From Emydura subglobosa (taxonomy: Eukaryota > Chordata > Testudines > Chelidae), in NCBI GenBank assembly GCA_007922225.1, contig ML679995.1, positions 7,940,689 to 8,004,688 on the forward strand: 64,000 bases of DNA, in the 5' to 3' direction. Below the pieces are notes generated by a model. That model did not search any database. It was not told the DNA's origin and saw nothing but the letters and a program-made list of their open reading frames with translations. Shown here piece after piece: positions 34,490 through 46,517 of the stretch (the stretch's first letter is position 1; each line of letters begins with the position of its first letter). The position numbers and the translations under genes are program-made.

Positions 34490-34745
34490 TGGGTGAAGAT
34501 ATTATGATTTATTTTTCAATAGCACCTGAGATGTGAGTGACATTGTGCTGGGCAATGTACAAACATAATAAGAGACAATTTCTTCCCCAAAGAGCTTACA
34601 GTCAAAATAGACAAGACAATGGGTGGGAAGGGAAACTAAGGCAAATAGATTTGCTCAAGGTCACACAGCAGGTTAGTGGCAAAGCTAGGGAATAGAAACT
34701 AGTTCTCCTGTGCCTTGTTCAGTATTCTAGCCATTGGGGAAGTTC
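34490..34745 (-). repeat. CORE-SINE/ancient repeat, long antisense copy
   Basis: 'atgatttatttttcaatagc', 'acattgtgctgggcaatgta', 'ccccaaagagcttacagtca', 'ggtcacacagcaggttagtg', 'ggaatagaaactagttctcc' and 'gtattctagccattgg' run from the AT end to the tRNA-like head. The same composite is at 37690-38060 and 59770-59955. Confidence 0.7.
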
Positions 34746-34825
34746 TATGGCCTGTGTTATAATGGAAGGTCAGCTTAGATGATCACAATGGTCCCTTCTG
34801 GCCTTGGAATCCATGTCTCTATGGC
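34746..34825 (+). repeat. CR1 LINE 3' end
   Basis: 'gtcagcttagatgatcacaa' and 'tggtcccttctggccttgga' followed by 'atccatgtctctatgg' are the sense CR1 terminus. It abuts the preceding SINE. Confidence 0.75.
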
Positions 34826-34889
34826 CCATGCTGCCTGTTATCATAGCACGTAAGTTAGAGCGTGTCAAAAAATAGCAAAGAGATTTGCA

Positions 34890-35620
34890 AAATAGTTTAG
34901 AAATAATTGCAGTTTTTCCGGTTCCAGAAAGAACAACTTTTCATGTATTTAAAATTTGTGCGTGAAAATTTGTATGGAAATTCTTTTTTTTTTTGGAGGG
35001 GGAAGGTTAGTTTCTCCTCCCCACTCCTGTTTTCAAAAAAAGTTCATTTTTAAATGAAAAAATATTAATTTGGAACTTTTCAATCAGCTTTATAAGTTAT
35101 AAAGACACTAGCCTAGATGTACAGACTTAAACCTGCTACTCAAACTGCGCATCAAATTTCCACATAACCAGATGGTTCTCATGTCTAGAGGAGTGGCATA
35201 GATCTTGTTGCTGGGACAGGCTTGGAGGACTAGTGTCTCTGTGTAACACAGGTACGAGAATGACCTGGAACGGCAAGTCTAATAGGTCTGAGCTGTGTGA
35301 GGCAGTCCCCTCTGGCTCAGATAGCAGAGATGCTGTCTATCAGTCATAATTGTTGTGCTTATAGAGTCTAGAGTTAATTAAAACATTTCCATCCAAACTT
35401 TTTTGGAGGAGGGGGTGGTGGCTCTTCAAAGGAAAAAAACATTTCCATTTACTTCAACATTTTCCCCTTTTTCCAATTTTTTTCTATGAAAAATTGAAAA
35501 ATGAAAACAAACTTTTGGGAGGCTTAAAAAATGGTTTTCCGTCAGGCATGCTTGGTTTTCAAAGCCTGAAATATTTATGATGTCAGATTTTCAGTGAAAA
35601 ACAGAAAATTCAGGCAGAAA
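34890..35620. repeat. A/T-rich 'aaattttc' repeats, two clustered copies
   Basis: The first copy, 34890-35105, holds 'taaaatttgtgcgtgaaaat' and 'ttaaatgaaaaaatattaat'. The second, 35380-35620, holds 'ttaattaaaacatttccatc', 'tatgaaaaattgaaaaatga' and 'gattttcagtgaaaaacaga'. They are separated by about 270 bp of unassigned sequence (35106-35379). Confidence 0.45.
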
Positions 35621-36439
35621 TAATTAGATATAAATTATTTCCTGTGAACAAGTGGCATTTCTCCAGCCTCTCTAAGGGACACCCACAAAAGGGTTACTTT
35701 GGAAAATGGCAAAGGCAGCCTTTCAGAGACAGGCTTGTGCCCCGAGGGCAAAGAAATGATGGCAGGATCTAAGCTGGCATTTGCCTGGCTGGGACTTTTG
35801 CTCTTGTGGCAGAGATGTGGATGTGACGTCGCACTGGAAAGGAAGTGAACTCCTCACTGGGAATGTCTCATTCTACAGCCACATATCAGACATTCACCCC
35901 CCCTCCACCTCTCTCTTAACAAGTCTGGGGCCTTAGGTGAAGACAATGTTCAGGCAGCTAGGCAAACAGTGGATGTAAGTTCCTTGTTAAATGGGTGGAG
36001 AGGAAAGTCATGTATCCAGCTAGAACTACAACAAAGAGGCAGATGGCCTGACTCCCCAGGGACTTTGAGTTACCACCGCAGAGTTCCCAGTTAGCATGAG
36101 GCAGCTCCTACTCATCCCTGGGCAGCAACACACTATGAATCCTTAATATCACGTGCGGTGGGACCTCCACGTCCCAAAGTCCAGGTGCTTACTGCTTTGG
36201 CAGCATTTCCTGAAGCGGCCTCACGTCTGTCCAGCAGATGAGGTAGGCCTATCTAATTAGTCCATCCTGCTCTAGTTTCTCATGAACACGTGGTAATCAG
36301 AGCAGGCTGGATGTAAGCTAATGCTTAACCTGAAATATTTGCCATGGTAGTCACTGGAAAGCTTCAAATCACAGGTAGAAATACAATGGATCAGAGCTGT
36401 GTTTCAGGCGGCTTTAGTGTCAGATCATATTGTCTATAG
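35621..36439. other. Unassigned stretch
   Basis: No repeat family or gene recognised. Confidence 0.35.
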
Positions 36440-37260
36440 GGTCTTGACATACCGACCCATTTCAAGAGACTTTTAATTAGCCTTTAACGATAAACGTTTC
36501 TCCTCTGCTACTAATGTATTTGTCTAGGCCTGTAAACTCTTTTTTAAAGGAAAAACAAAAAGCCTAGTTCTAATCTAGACCCCGTTCCAAATACTAACGC
36601 ATCAATGTCAGAAACTGCAGTCAAGCACAGCCTGTCCCCAAATCCCAACCTCTCGAAACACGATGGCTCATTAATAACTTAAAAAGGATGATGACACTGA
36701 TACTATTTATAGGGCCCTGCCAGGCAGGCCTGCCAAAGTTAAGGAAATTAACATGGAAAAATTGTCAACTGGAAAACATTAGTGTTTATCAACAAATCAA
36801 TCAAACTTCAACTACTGTAAATTGTGCTTTTAGCTAACTAAAATGCATCAGCAATGACAGTCGTTTGAATGCCTTATTTTGTTACACTTGTGCCCTTGTA
36901 TCAGCTGCAGTGAGAGAGAGAGACAGACAGACAGACACCTCCACTCCTCTTTCCCCTTCGCCCTCCTACTCCCCTGACACCTGCCAAATCTCGCACAACT
37001 GCTGAGCTCTCAAAAGTTACAGCTACATGTTTCAAGATGAGTGGCAAATCGGAATTGCTGAACAAAATCCTCATGAAGTCAATTAAGTGTTAATTAGCTC
37101 TGACTGAGGGCACACAAGTCTCTGGCAAGCTAAATAAGTGTCAAGGTGACAAGGCTGTATACTAAGTACAAGGTTTATGAATAACGTGCATGGAGGAGAT
37201 CTTGTGATTTAACAGGGCTAGTTCTTTATGATTTTTTCATCGTTTTTTTCTTTTTCTGTC
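36440..37260. other. Repeat-poor stretch with homeodomain-type sites (candidate conserved non-coding DNA)
   Basis: It contains 'cttttaattagcctttaacg' (36470-36489), 'taactaaaatgcatcagcaa' (36835) and 'aattaagtgttaattagctc' (37081-37100). A (GA)n/(GACA)n patch sits at 36912-36937. There are no transposon words and no open frame. That is the texture of developmental enhancers, but conservation cannot be seen from one sequence. It is inference only. Confidence 0.2.
36912..36937. repeat. (GA)n(GACA)n simple repeat
   Basis: GA units are followed by GACA units over 26 bp. Confidence 0.9.
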
Positions 37261-37689
37261 TCTCTCTTTATAGATTTAGAGAGAAACAGAATGCTACTGC
37301 AATAGAAATGTTTTGTCTTTATGTTTCAAGTTCACTCTGAACTGCTGGCTAGGAACTATTTATCCTTGGGGGAGTGGGCAGTGAATTATTGGCACACCAG
37401 CCGCAGGAGGGAAATAGCAGGGAGGAACAAGAGAAGAGAGATGTGGTTAGAGAGCCAGCAGGCCCAAATGCATCCCTGGATCATAAAACTCTTCTGATCT
37501 GGATTCAAACTTTACAGTTTGGGCCAATCTGGCCTAAGAATCAGAACCCTTGGGGCCCAGGGAGAAGCACACAATGAAGAAAAAACACCTGTGACTGAAA
37601 AAACGCCTTCAACTGAAAACTGTACTGTGGGACTGTACTGAGGGACTCAAATACAGATGGTGAAAAACCAGACAATATATCTGCTCTGT

Positions 37690-38060
37690 GACTTGAATAT
37701 CAGGTTCATTATTACTATTTTATTAGCTTAATGTAAATTGATGTTTAGAGGCCCAAACAAGAACAGGGCCCGGATGTGTTAGGTGCTGTACAAACAGTAT
37801 ATCCTTGTGTTTAAGAGTTTGCAGTCTAAAGCCTTGATTCTGCAAAGTACTCAGGCCAGTTCCCATGCTGAGGTCATTACAGGATCAGGGTCTAAATAGA
37901 CAAGGCAAAGAAAGGATGTGAGAAAGGAAGTATTATTGCCCACAATAGTGAGACAGAAAAGTGAACTGCCTTGCCCAATGTCAGTCACATCATATGTCAA
38001 TGACACAGGTGGGAATTCGACCTAATGCTCTAAAGTACCACTCTATTATCTGAACCACAA
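37690..38060 (-). repeat. CORE-SINE/ancient repeat composite, antisense, with hairpin insert
   Basis: 'attactattttattagctta', 'ggtgctgtacaaacagtata' and 'taaatagacaaggcaaagaa', then 'attattgcccacaatagtga', 'aactgccttgcccaatgtca' and 'gtgggaattcgacctaatgc'. A short hairpin repeat ('gccttgattctgcaaagtac' ... 'acaggatcagggtc', 37828-37893) sits in the middle, apparently as a later insertion. Confidence 0.6.
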
Positions 38061-38704
38061 AATTATCTTTACTGGGGAGAGAGCTTTGCAAAAGAATCCA
38101 TCTTGGCGATAGTGCAATTTGGGTGAGAGACATGGAACTCTCTACTATGGCAAACAGTTGGGAAGAGAGCATTAAACTGGAACAATTTAAATGCCTGGCC
38201 CATTAATAAAGTTGTGCGAGTCATTTGGAGGAGGCTAGCTAGCAGATTGGCTGGCTTGCACTTGTTTATGCCTCGTGGTATGTGTCTGCTAGTCTGGAAG
38301 CCACAGAGATTCGGATGGCTAAGAAAGATTTGAAGGTGCATGCTCATGACTTGGTACATCACTGACCCTAATGTCAGGGTTTTGACTGAAGACTAGGCTT
38401 TTGGGGAGATTTCTCAGGCCCTCCAGACTGTTGCCAAAATCTCAGCAGGTTCACTTAAAGGCAGGGATATATAATTTTTCAGTTAAAAAAAATTGTTTGA
38501 TACCAACAAATGAAAAAGATCTGTCTTTTCAGTTTACCTCTGTGAACAGGTTGCTGCTGACATGAGCAGTGCCTGAAAATGAGGAAAGGGCACAAGACAT
38601 AATCCAGTTCAGGGAATGATTTGACGTTGACGTGAGACATATAAGGGGACAGAATATAATGAATGGTCTAGAGAAGGTATTGTGGGATCTTCTTTTTGTC
38701 TAGT
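38061..38704. other. Unassigned stretch
   Basis: No repeat family or gene recognised. Confidence 0.35.
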
Positions 38705-39030
38705 ATCATAGAGCCAGGGGATATTCATTGAAATGGAAAGCTGGTACATTCAAAATTAATCATAGTAAATACCCTTTCATAATCAGACTGTGCTACTCAC
38801 TGCCACGGGATGTCATTAAGGTCAGGCATTTAAGATTCAATCAGGGACTGGGCATTTCTAAGACTGGGGATAACAAGAATGTCCAGAATTATAATCCTAG
38901 TAAAAAATCTTGGGACAGGAAGAAGGGATATAAAACTTCATGCTTCGGGGTTTAAGGCAGTTTCTAACAGGGCGTAGCAGGCAACTGATTACCACAGATT
39001 TGCCTATTGTGGGAAAGGGTGTTTGGGGCC
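38705..39030 (+). repeat. CR1 LINE, end of ORF2 and 3' UTR
   Basis: 'gtgctactcactgccacggg' and 'atgtcattaaggtcagg' correspond to the end of CR1 ORF2. 'aaaacttcatgcttcggggt' and 'ggcaactgattaccacagat' match the 3' UTR words at 7390-7460. It is diverged with no intact frame. Confidence 0.7.
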
Positions 39031-39884
39031 TGCACCAGGATGCTTCAAATAAGCATTGTTGTGCCTAGCTGCATCAGCTTTTCCAAGGTTGATGGAAAGT
39101 CATATCATTACTGGGGGACTCTGTGGCTGCCATTTCCTTAACTGGCTCTGATTTCATGGCCGGCCTAACCACGGGAGCCATGTGCCTTAGGAAAGCAAGG
39201 TCGCGGGCATTGAAATATCAGTGCCAATCCAGCCAAAACTGGTGCACAGAGCTTGCCCTGTACATCACACCCTGGTCACGGTGCAGATTTCTGTTCCCTG
39301 GGCACATTTTCTGCTTCGGCCTCAGGGGACCCAGCAATTCCTTAACGGAGAGCAGATGAAATCCTCAGGTCTGCCAGGAGTTCCAGCTGCCAATATACAG
39401 ACTTTGCCGTTTGTTGGCACTCCATTCCCTCCAAGCACACGCCGCCGTTATGGCTCTGGGACAGAGGTTGGAGCGGTTTCAGGATATTCTTATCAGGAAT
39501 GCTGAAAAGGAAGCAGGTTGCACGTACCTTGTGGAATGTGCCAATGAGAGTGCAAGCACCTTCCTTACAGAACTTAGATATCAAAGGGCTTTAGGGCCTG
39601 TCACACTAAGGCCCCTTCCCACCTCTCTGGCAATAGACAGGGACCTTAAAGCAGACGTAAGTTATATTTTATCACCACTTTGGGGTCCATTTGCACAGCC
39701 TGAGCAGTGTACAAATTAGAGTTAGACAGACAGACAAAACCAGGACTCTGTGGTACATTTGCAATGAGAAGTCACCCATCAAGGAATGAAGATTCTGTAA
39801 AGGAAATTGATCGTCTATCGAATAAGCCTTGGTCACTGTACAGTTACAAAAACTGAGTTACTATTTTTGGTGAGTCAACGGGGT
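39031..39884. other. Unassigned stretch
   Basis: Overlapping frames at 39123-39719 in several phases have no recognisable domain. It is slightly richer in GC than its surroundings. No gene supported. Confidence 0.35.
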
Positions 39885-40115
39885 TGAGGTAGAGGAGGCA
39901 TTGTTGCTTAGTGGACAGAGCAGTGGAGTGGGACTCCATAGTTGTGGGTTTTAACCCTGATTTTGCTACTGATCTGTTATCAGACTTTGGGCAAGTCACT
40001 TCACCCGATTCTGCCTCTTTTTTCCTCGGCTGTGAAATGGGGATAATAATGCTGACCTCCACTGCAAAGTGCTTTGAGATCTGTGGTTGAAAAGCAGTAT
40101 AAAAGAACTAGGTAA
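39885..40115 (+). repeat. MIR SINE, near full length
   Basis: The tRNA-like head 'ttgcttagtggacagagcag', the core 'gttatcagactttgggcaag' and 'tcacttcacccgattctgcc', then 'ggctgtgaaatggggataat', 'gcaaagtgctttgagatctg' and 'aagcagtataaaagaac' follow the MIR consensus from head to tail, about 230 bp. It is the best MIR copy in the window. Confidence 0.85.
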
Positions 40116-40499
40116 AATTATTAGAGCACCCATCTACTTATTCCCGTTATCAAACAAGTGTCTAATCCATTGGGGAATACACTAGATCTGGCCTGGAGAT
40201 AGGGGTCGGACACCCCGCCCCCCCAAGCTCTCAGTTGTGAGAAAGGAGCCTTTACATCCAGATTTCACTTTATGAATGAATATTTGTGCATTGTCTGTAG
40301 AGTTTTCTCTGTTCCTGCTGCTCAGATGGTCCATATTTGCCATCTACCTTCCCAGCACATGGGCTCTCAAAAGCAGGACCATGAAATTCAACCTCCTCTT
40401 TTCTAATTTCCCCCTTGGAAGAGGACACACACTTTTCTATGTCTGTGAAATGAGTGAGTGAAAGCGATGGGGGTAAATTCTGCAGAATGTTGCAGCTAC
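40116..40499. other. Unassigned stretch
   Basis: Nothing recognised except a C-rich run at about 40215-40226. Confidence 0.35.
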
Positions 40500-40715
40500 T
40501 GTAAATTAAGTGCTTTATATTCAGGATACATTTATGAGTTGTTTACAAAGGGTTAATATATGTTTTAATAAAGAGTTAACCACTAGTTATAGAGTCCAAG
40601 TTCATAATCTGTTTATAACTATGGCTTATAATTGTCTGTAACACCTAACTCTATTGTTATAACCATCTAAAGCATATACTGCTTCTCTCTAGAATATACT
40701 TATAACATCTGTCGA
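40500..40715. repeat. Possible AT-rich dispersed repeat, 'gtttataactat' type
   Basis: 'aagggttaatatatgtttta', 'ataatctgtttataactatg' and 'gttataaccatctaaagcat' give a series of partly repeated 'ttataac' words that I have seen in turtle DNA. It is unnamed and weakly supported. Confidence 0.35.
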
Positions 40716-40724
40716 CTAGGGCTG

Positions 40725-41085
40725 GCTGGAGAACAATTCTAGTTTCCAAAACATTTGGAGGTTTCAGAAGAAAAAAGTTCCAGTTCAGAACAAAATCTTT
40801 CAAAAGAGAGCGACGCTCCCTCTATGCTATAGCCTGGAGGTCAGAGTCCTACCTAAGGATATGGGAGACCAAGATGCAACTCTCTACTCTGCCGAGGCCG
40901 TAAGAAGGAGTGGCGCCTGGATCTTCCACATCCCAAGCCGCCGCCGTAAGCTCTGGGCCCGTGAATGAAAGTGTGTGTCACTGGTTGTGAGGTTTCCTTG
41001 AAACCCGATAGTTTTGACAAAATATTTTTCAACAGATGAAAGTTTTGGCAAAAATCTTTCAACCCATTCTCCTGTTAACCCTTCG
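40725..41085. repeat. A/T-rich repeat with internal tRNA-like segment
   Basis: The flanks are 'aaaacatttggaggtttcag' on the left and 'tttgacaaaatatttttcaa' with 'agttttggcaaaaatctttc' on the right. The middle has 'agcctggaggtcagagtcct' and 'tatgggagaccaagatgcaa', a tRNA-derived word series. It is similar to 12480-12690. Confidence 0.45.
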
Positions 41086-42214
41086 TAAATGACTTGTAAA
41101 AATGTGCAACTCTGAAGTGCGATCACTTAACATCCAAGTTTCATATTTGAAAGGCACAGTGTGCACTTTGTGAGGTGTAGGGCATTTGATCCTGGGGAGC
41201 GGCCTGTTACAGGAGGAAATCACCCTGATTTGAAAGCAGTACAGGGCCCTAATTTGTGGAGAGCTGGAAGTCAGAAATAGTGTTCTTTTGTCTTTTGATT
41301 CTATATTGACAATCACAAATTTGATTGAAGAAGCTAAAACGGGAGCTGATTGGTTGTTGAGCTATTATCTGCATGTCTATAATACTCAGATACAACGAGC
41401 CTGACTATTTGTATATGATCTTTAAATTCCATTTAATTAAGGCATCCCCACACAGTGCATTTTAAGGTGATTACAGCATTTCCAAAGTCATAGGAAGCTG
41501 TGTATCTATTACCCAATCTGTGACGTGTTGTAATCACACAGAAAAGGCACCGGTTGCTGGGTCCTGGTGCATAGATGTCGAACAAGAATGGTTTTGCTGC
41601 AATGCACTGAAAAACGCTCACTGGCACTTGGTATTTGTCAGCATATGCAGAACTTTCCTCTTGTCCTTTACACAGCACATGACTTGGCTAATCGTTCCAA
41701 CAGTTTATTCCATCTCTAGAACTGTCTTTGCTTGTTATTCAACACCCTTCCAGGCTGTTATTTACTCGTGTGACTTGTGCCAGTTGATGAGTGTGATGAA
41801 ATTAGAAAGTGGAGAAAGAAGGAGCTTTTGAGGATGTAGAAAAACGTTGAACACTTTGAGTTATTACGATGAACCTGTTATATTTGGAACAATTTCTAAT
41901 TCAGGAGCCTGTCTCAGGCTGAACCTATTATTGCCCTTCAAGTTCTTGTCAGCCAAAAGCCTTCTGTGGTGCTGAAGTGTGTGGGCTGACGACATGCTCA
42001 ACACCACAGTGAGGAAGGCATTTAACTTTAACACTTGTCAAATTTTCTTTATTCAAATGTACAGTGGAGTGTGCCCTCATCTTCTGGTCCTGGAATCTTC
42101 CTTAAGGATTCCTAAGGATAGCTTCATTTCCCCTTACTTCAGCTCTCTGTATCCAACTTTATATCACTGTCTCCATCTGTCCAGCTAAGGCATAAAACTG
42201 AGTGAATAACTGAT
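41086..42214. other. Unassigned stretch
   Basis: 41340-41460 is repeat-poor with TTAATTAA-type words. No gene recognised. Confidence 0.35.
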
Positions 42215-42690
42215 TTTAAATTTTTTGTGGGGGGGGGGGGGGGGGGGGGGGTGGGGGTGGTGGGCGGCAAAAAAAAAAATATATGACATTTATTTAAAAA
42301 AAAATCATGTCAGTTCCACCCAAAACAACATTTTTCTGTTTTTCTTGCTGAAAGAAAAATAATCTCCGTTTGAACAAAGCATTTAATTTGACTTAAAACA
42401 ATTCCCTCCCCCCCCCAGTTTTCATTTCATTTGGTTTTAGGGAGTTTTATACACAGACAATTTATATATACAATTTTTGTAAATTTCGAAAGACTATTTT
42501 GAAGTGGAAAGTTGAAATGTTTCATTTTGTTTCAACATTTTCAAAACGCTTTGATTTTTTTCCTGGACTTTTTTTTTTTTTGCTAAAACTATTTGCCAGA
42601 TTCCACCCAAATCCATGAATAGTTTTGGTTGTCCTGACACTGCATTTTTTTCAGCAAACAAACTATTTGTACAACATTTTTCACTCAGAT
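42215..42690. repeat. A/T-rich 'aaattttc' repeat containing the poly-G tract
   Basis: 'gaaatgtttcattttgtttc', 'aacattttcaaaacgctttg', 'aaaactatttgccagattcc' and 'ttttcagcaaacaaactatt' belong to the A/T-rich family. The left end holds a G23 run. Confidence 0.5.
42229..42267 (+). repeat. Poly-G tract with G-quadruplex potential
   Basis: There are 23 consecutive G residues (42229-42251), then T, GGGGG, T, GG, T, GGG, C, GG, followed by an A run (42269-42279). Four or more G-runs of at least three can stack into a G-quadruplex on this strand. The exact length may be affected by sequencing error. Confidence 0.85.
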
Positions 42691-43379
42691 CTACTAAAAA
42701 GAACCCCTTAGAGTTCCCCTCTCTTCTGCCTCCATCCATTTTCGTGGTCTGAGGACTCTGAGAAACAGCAAGTCTGAATACTTGTCCCTCCTGCACCACT
42801 GTCAGATTTCCAAGCCAGCATGAGAATTATGGGGCTGATCCTGTGCCCTAGACACTGTTCTCATGGTAGATAGAGGGACTCTTGAGAAGCATCAACTGGT
42901 GGCTGGGGGAGAATCCCCCTAGCACAGTAGCCATATAGAGTGATGTAAATAGCCGTATACTGCCTTGTCTCTCAGAGGCCCCAGAATAAGGAGCACACCA
43001 GGGAAGGGATGGAGAAGAGGGAGCTGAAAGTGACATGATCATAGCACTGAGTGCTGCAGGAATTCTGGGCTGCGGTGCAACCCATGGGCTCCTCTAATTC
43101 ACAGCAAGGGCTGAGTCAACATCTTCAGCCACCAGAATCTGGGTAGCACAGAGGTGGCTTAAAGCTATCTTTACTTTCCCTCCCCATTAGCTGTATCTTC
43201 TCTCAGGAAGCTCAGCCCATAATCTGCCCTTGGATGTTTTTAAGGGTTGCATTTACAAGAAACCATGCTGCGAGACACACTTGCCCCCATTCCTCATGTG
43301 ATCTGCAATACTTCAGCAAGGTGCCATAAAAGAGTGGACTCAGCAATGGGTGCCCTCTCCTGGGTGGGTCTGACATGGC
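42691..43379. other. Unassigned stretch
   Basis: No repeat family or gene recognised. Confidence 0.35.
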
Positions 43380-44215
43380 AGGCTGTCCTCATCTGAAGCC
43401 CTGCCAACATCGGCTCTAGCCCTGTGTCTTCTCATGCCTCAACCCTCCAGCCTGGTCACTGTAAAGTCTTTCAGGGTAACCGAAAGTCTAAACTAATGGC
43501 AGTCCTGTGGCCTCAAGCTGAATCTTTGGCCCGGGCCACGACTCACTAGTCTTTCACTCCTGGTTTCTGGAGTCTTTGCCATTCCTTTTCCAGTGGCTGG
43601 TATGGGAATCCTCCCTATTGTCTGGGTTTTAGCCCAGGATTCCTGTAGTAAGCAAGCAAGGTCTGCCTGTTAACCACCCCCCCCTTCCGGCTTCCGCCCT
43701 GGGCTTCTTCCTACCCAACTGCTGCCTGTCCTCAGGCTTTTCCCACGAGCCCCTTCTGGGGCTCACTGTGTACTTACATTCTTCTCAGGCTCCCTGAGGT
43801 CTCAGACTTCACCCCTGTGGCTCGCAGGATTCCCTGTGGAGTTCTCCAACAAATCCCAGACCAACAGTGCAACCTCAAACCAATTCCACCCTCCCTGGGC
43901 TTGAAGGTCTGTCCTTCACCAATCTGCCCCACCACCCCAGGGCTGCCTCCCTGGAGTCTTCTCCTATTTTGAGACCTAGCCCAATAGCTAAGTCCTCTTG
44001 TGTGGCTTTTCCCAATTCTCCTCTCTCCTGATTTCGCTCTGTGTTCTGATAGTGTTCATGGTGTTCTCAAAGAACAGGAATGGCCAGCCTTATCATTCCC
44101 TAACTGAGCTCTCTCATTCAGACTCCTTTCCAGGTGGACCTGTTTATTGACCTATTTAAAACCCCTCCAGACTCCTGTTAACCCTTTCAGGATCAGGGTG
44201 GGGTTACATCCCAGG
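43380..44215 (-). mobile_element. GC-rich LTR-like block
   Basis: It is a pyrimidine-biased, GC-rich island in AT-rich DNA. Read on the minus strand it begins 'tgggatgtaaccccaccctg' near 44215, then 'gggttaacaggagtctggag', and has a TATA-like 'ttttaaataggtc' at about 44149-44161. This resembles the 5' part of retroviral or gypsy LTRs I have seen in turtle DNA. No internal coding region and no flanking duplication were found, and the other end is uncertain. Confidence 0.4.
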
Positions 44216-46483
44216 AAAGATGCATTTCTGCTCAAATGTTCCTACAATCCTCAGCCCCACCAAGATTTTTGGGTTCAGTTTACTGAATGTGATGATTGTT
44301 GACTCTATAACCTGGGTTCCAAAACTCACAAAGTTGCTGGACCAGATCATGAAGCCCTTTGCCTTTTGAAGACTGGCCCAAATTCAGCACTGGGTTAAGC
44401 AGATCCTATGCTACTGAAGTTAACAGTGGCTTTGGCTCCCTAATAATACTGCTGACAGCTCATTCGAAATACATTAAGAATCGACCCAAATATTCACCTT
44501 CATTTCAAGACAAAGAAATCTGTAATTTGTTTTTTTTTTTGTGGGGGGGAAGGATGGGGAGAGTTGAAAAATGTTTGGTTAATTAAAAAAGAAGCCAAAG
44601 ATTTTTTTACACACTTCACTTTTTTGGCTAGGACCAGAAGACAGTATCAGAACAGACTAAGAGTTGCTATTCCCATAGCGACAATTGCAATACCAGAGCA
44701 AACAAAGTCCATCCAATTCAGTACCCTGTCTCTGGATCCTCACCAGTACAGAGGAAAGCATGTACACCCCATTATGTGCATAAACATTTGCAGATTGTGG
44801 TTATTGATATCTCTATAGATATCAAGGGGAAGAATATAGAAAATTTTCACAGCACAAAGATGAATTTTTAAAATTAAGAACGAAAGTAGAATGTACAGGA
44901 AAAAAATGTAAAAGACCAGAATAGGGGGGGAAATTGAGTAAAAATCCTGCCTAGTGACACAATGCTTCAAAAAGTGAGTATGAAAAAATGGCACTTCTTG
45001 CTTTGCTCCTACTCCTTGTCTCTTGAAGTTTTATTGGTTTTCTTTGCTTAACAACGATTTTAGTTCTGTTAGAACATCAGAGCCAGTACAGCTGTCGGAG
45101 AACAAGCTGAATTCCGTTCTGCTGTGAGCAGCAACAAAATCACCAGCTAAATTCTGATTGCAGAATATTTATTGCAGTTGGTGATGTAAGAGGCAGTAAT
45201 TGATAATCGAATCCCAGGATGAGTTTGAGTTGGCATTTAGAAACATCAGTTTAGATTTTAATCTCCTTTTGTGGCCATTTGTGGTTCTCTGGTGGTGGAA
45301 TTTGGACTAACTGGCCAGCTGAGAATTACCCTGCTGTAGGGGAGTTCTCATCTGATGTAAAGTGGTATGCTCAGCTCTGTAGTCAACAGTGGAGGTACAG
45401 GGAAGGGGCTCAGGACAAAGTGAAGTACAAATGGGATACACCTATTCTATGTCAATTCACAGTTGGTTTAGGGCCCTAGAGAGACCATAGCCAGTTGGTT
45501 AAATAAATAAATAAATGGTACCTAATTTTGCAGTAATATACCATGAGAGTTTGTTCCTTGCTGGTCTTGCTATTGACTCATCTGAGACCTGGAAGTACAG
45601 GAAATCTCTAAGAAAACCTTGTCCTCTCTTAAAACCTCTGGCATCTGAAAAGCCTAAAAGTTCAAAGTAGATTCCAAACTTCAGCATGCATCTCCCAATG
45701 CAAATGACCCTCTGAAAATGTTGAGGTTCACTCCTTGCAAATCGCTGACCACTTGTGCGTTGCTGTCCCCCCCACAATATTTCAGTGCTGGCTCTCAGCT
45801 TTCAGAACATTGATTTTTCTTTGCTGATGCATAAAAGTTATCAGCTACTCTTTTATTTTTTTTGCTCCATGTGCCATTCATTGCACCGAAACTTATTGAA
45901 AATTTTGTCAACAATCAGCTTTACAAAAGCTCTGCACATTGTCTGCATAAAAGCCCTGTTTTGACGAGAAAATGACTATTAATGAGAACATGTTCTTTTC
46001 TGGCATCAGACTCCAAGAGACACAGGTCATAAATCTCTTTGATCTTCTTGCAAAAAGCTAGAATCAAGGAAAACAGCAAGTTCATTCTTTTTTTTTTTAA
46101 GCTTCTGATTGAAACAATTCCATTTAGTAACGAGTAATTTATCATGCTCTTTTTTCCCCCTTCTCTTCCCATGCTTTTATTTGTTTTCGAGTCTTCATTC
46201 CGACACACCAGCAAATTTCTCCTGATGTATAACCCACCTGTTTACTTCTTTAGGATTTTTTATTTTTTTAGTGGGGAGGGAATGTGAGACTGGTGGTGGG
46301 GAGTAAAAAAAATTGTCAAGAGAAGGAAACAAAAAGAAAACCATAAATGTGAAATGTGAAGAAGAATCCTAATCTTCCAGTTTGGTCAGTGAGTAGCTGC
46401 CTGCCACAGATGTGTCAATACTGCCACCTCTTGCCTTTTCACTAAACTGGGCAGGAAAGTGTAGGGTGCCAGGAATTGGGAAT

Positions 46484-46484
<1 letters not shown>
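44216..46484. other. Unassigned stretch
   Basis: It contains T runs (44530-44540, 46090-46098) and an (AATA)n patch at 45502-45515. 45165-45265 is repeat-poor. No gene recognised. Confidence 0.4.

Positions 46485-46516
<32 letters not shown>
46485..46516. repeat. (CA)16 microsatellite
   Basis: Thirty-two bases of uninterrupted CA. The histidine/threonine run in the overlapping frame is a translation artefact of it. Confidence 0.97.

Positions 46517-46517
<1 letters not shown>

Noticed and set aside
39123..39719. Possible exon cluster with several overlapping frames
   Set aside because: Frames differ in phase, no recognisable family, and no convincing splice pairs could be chosen by eye.
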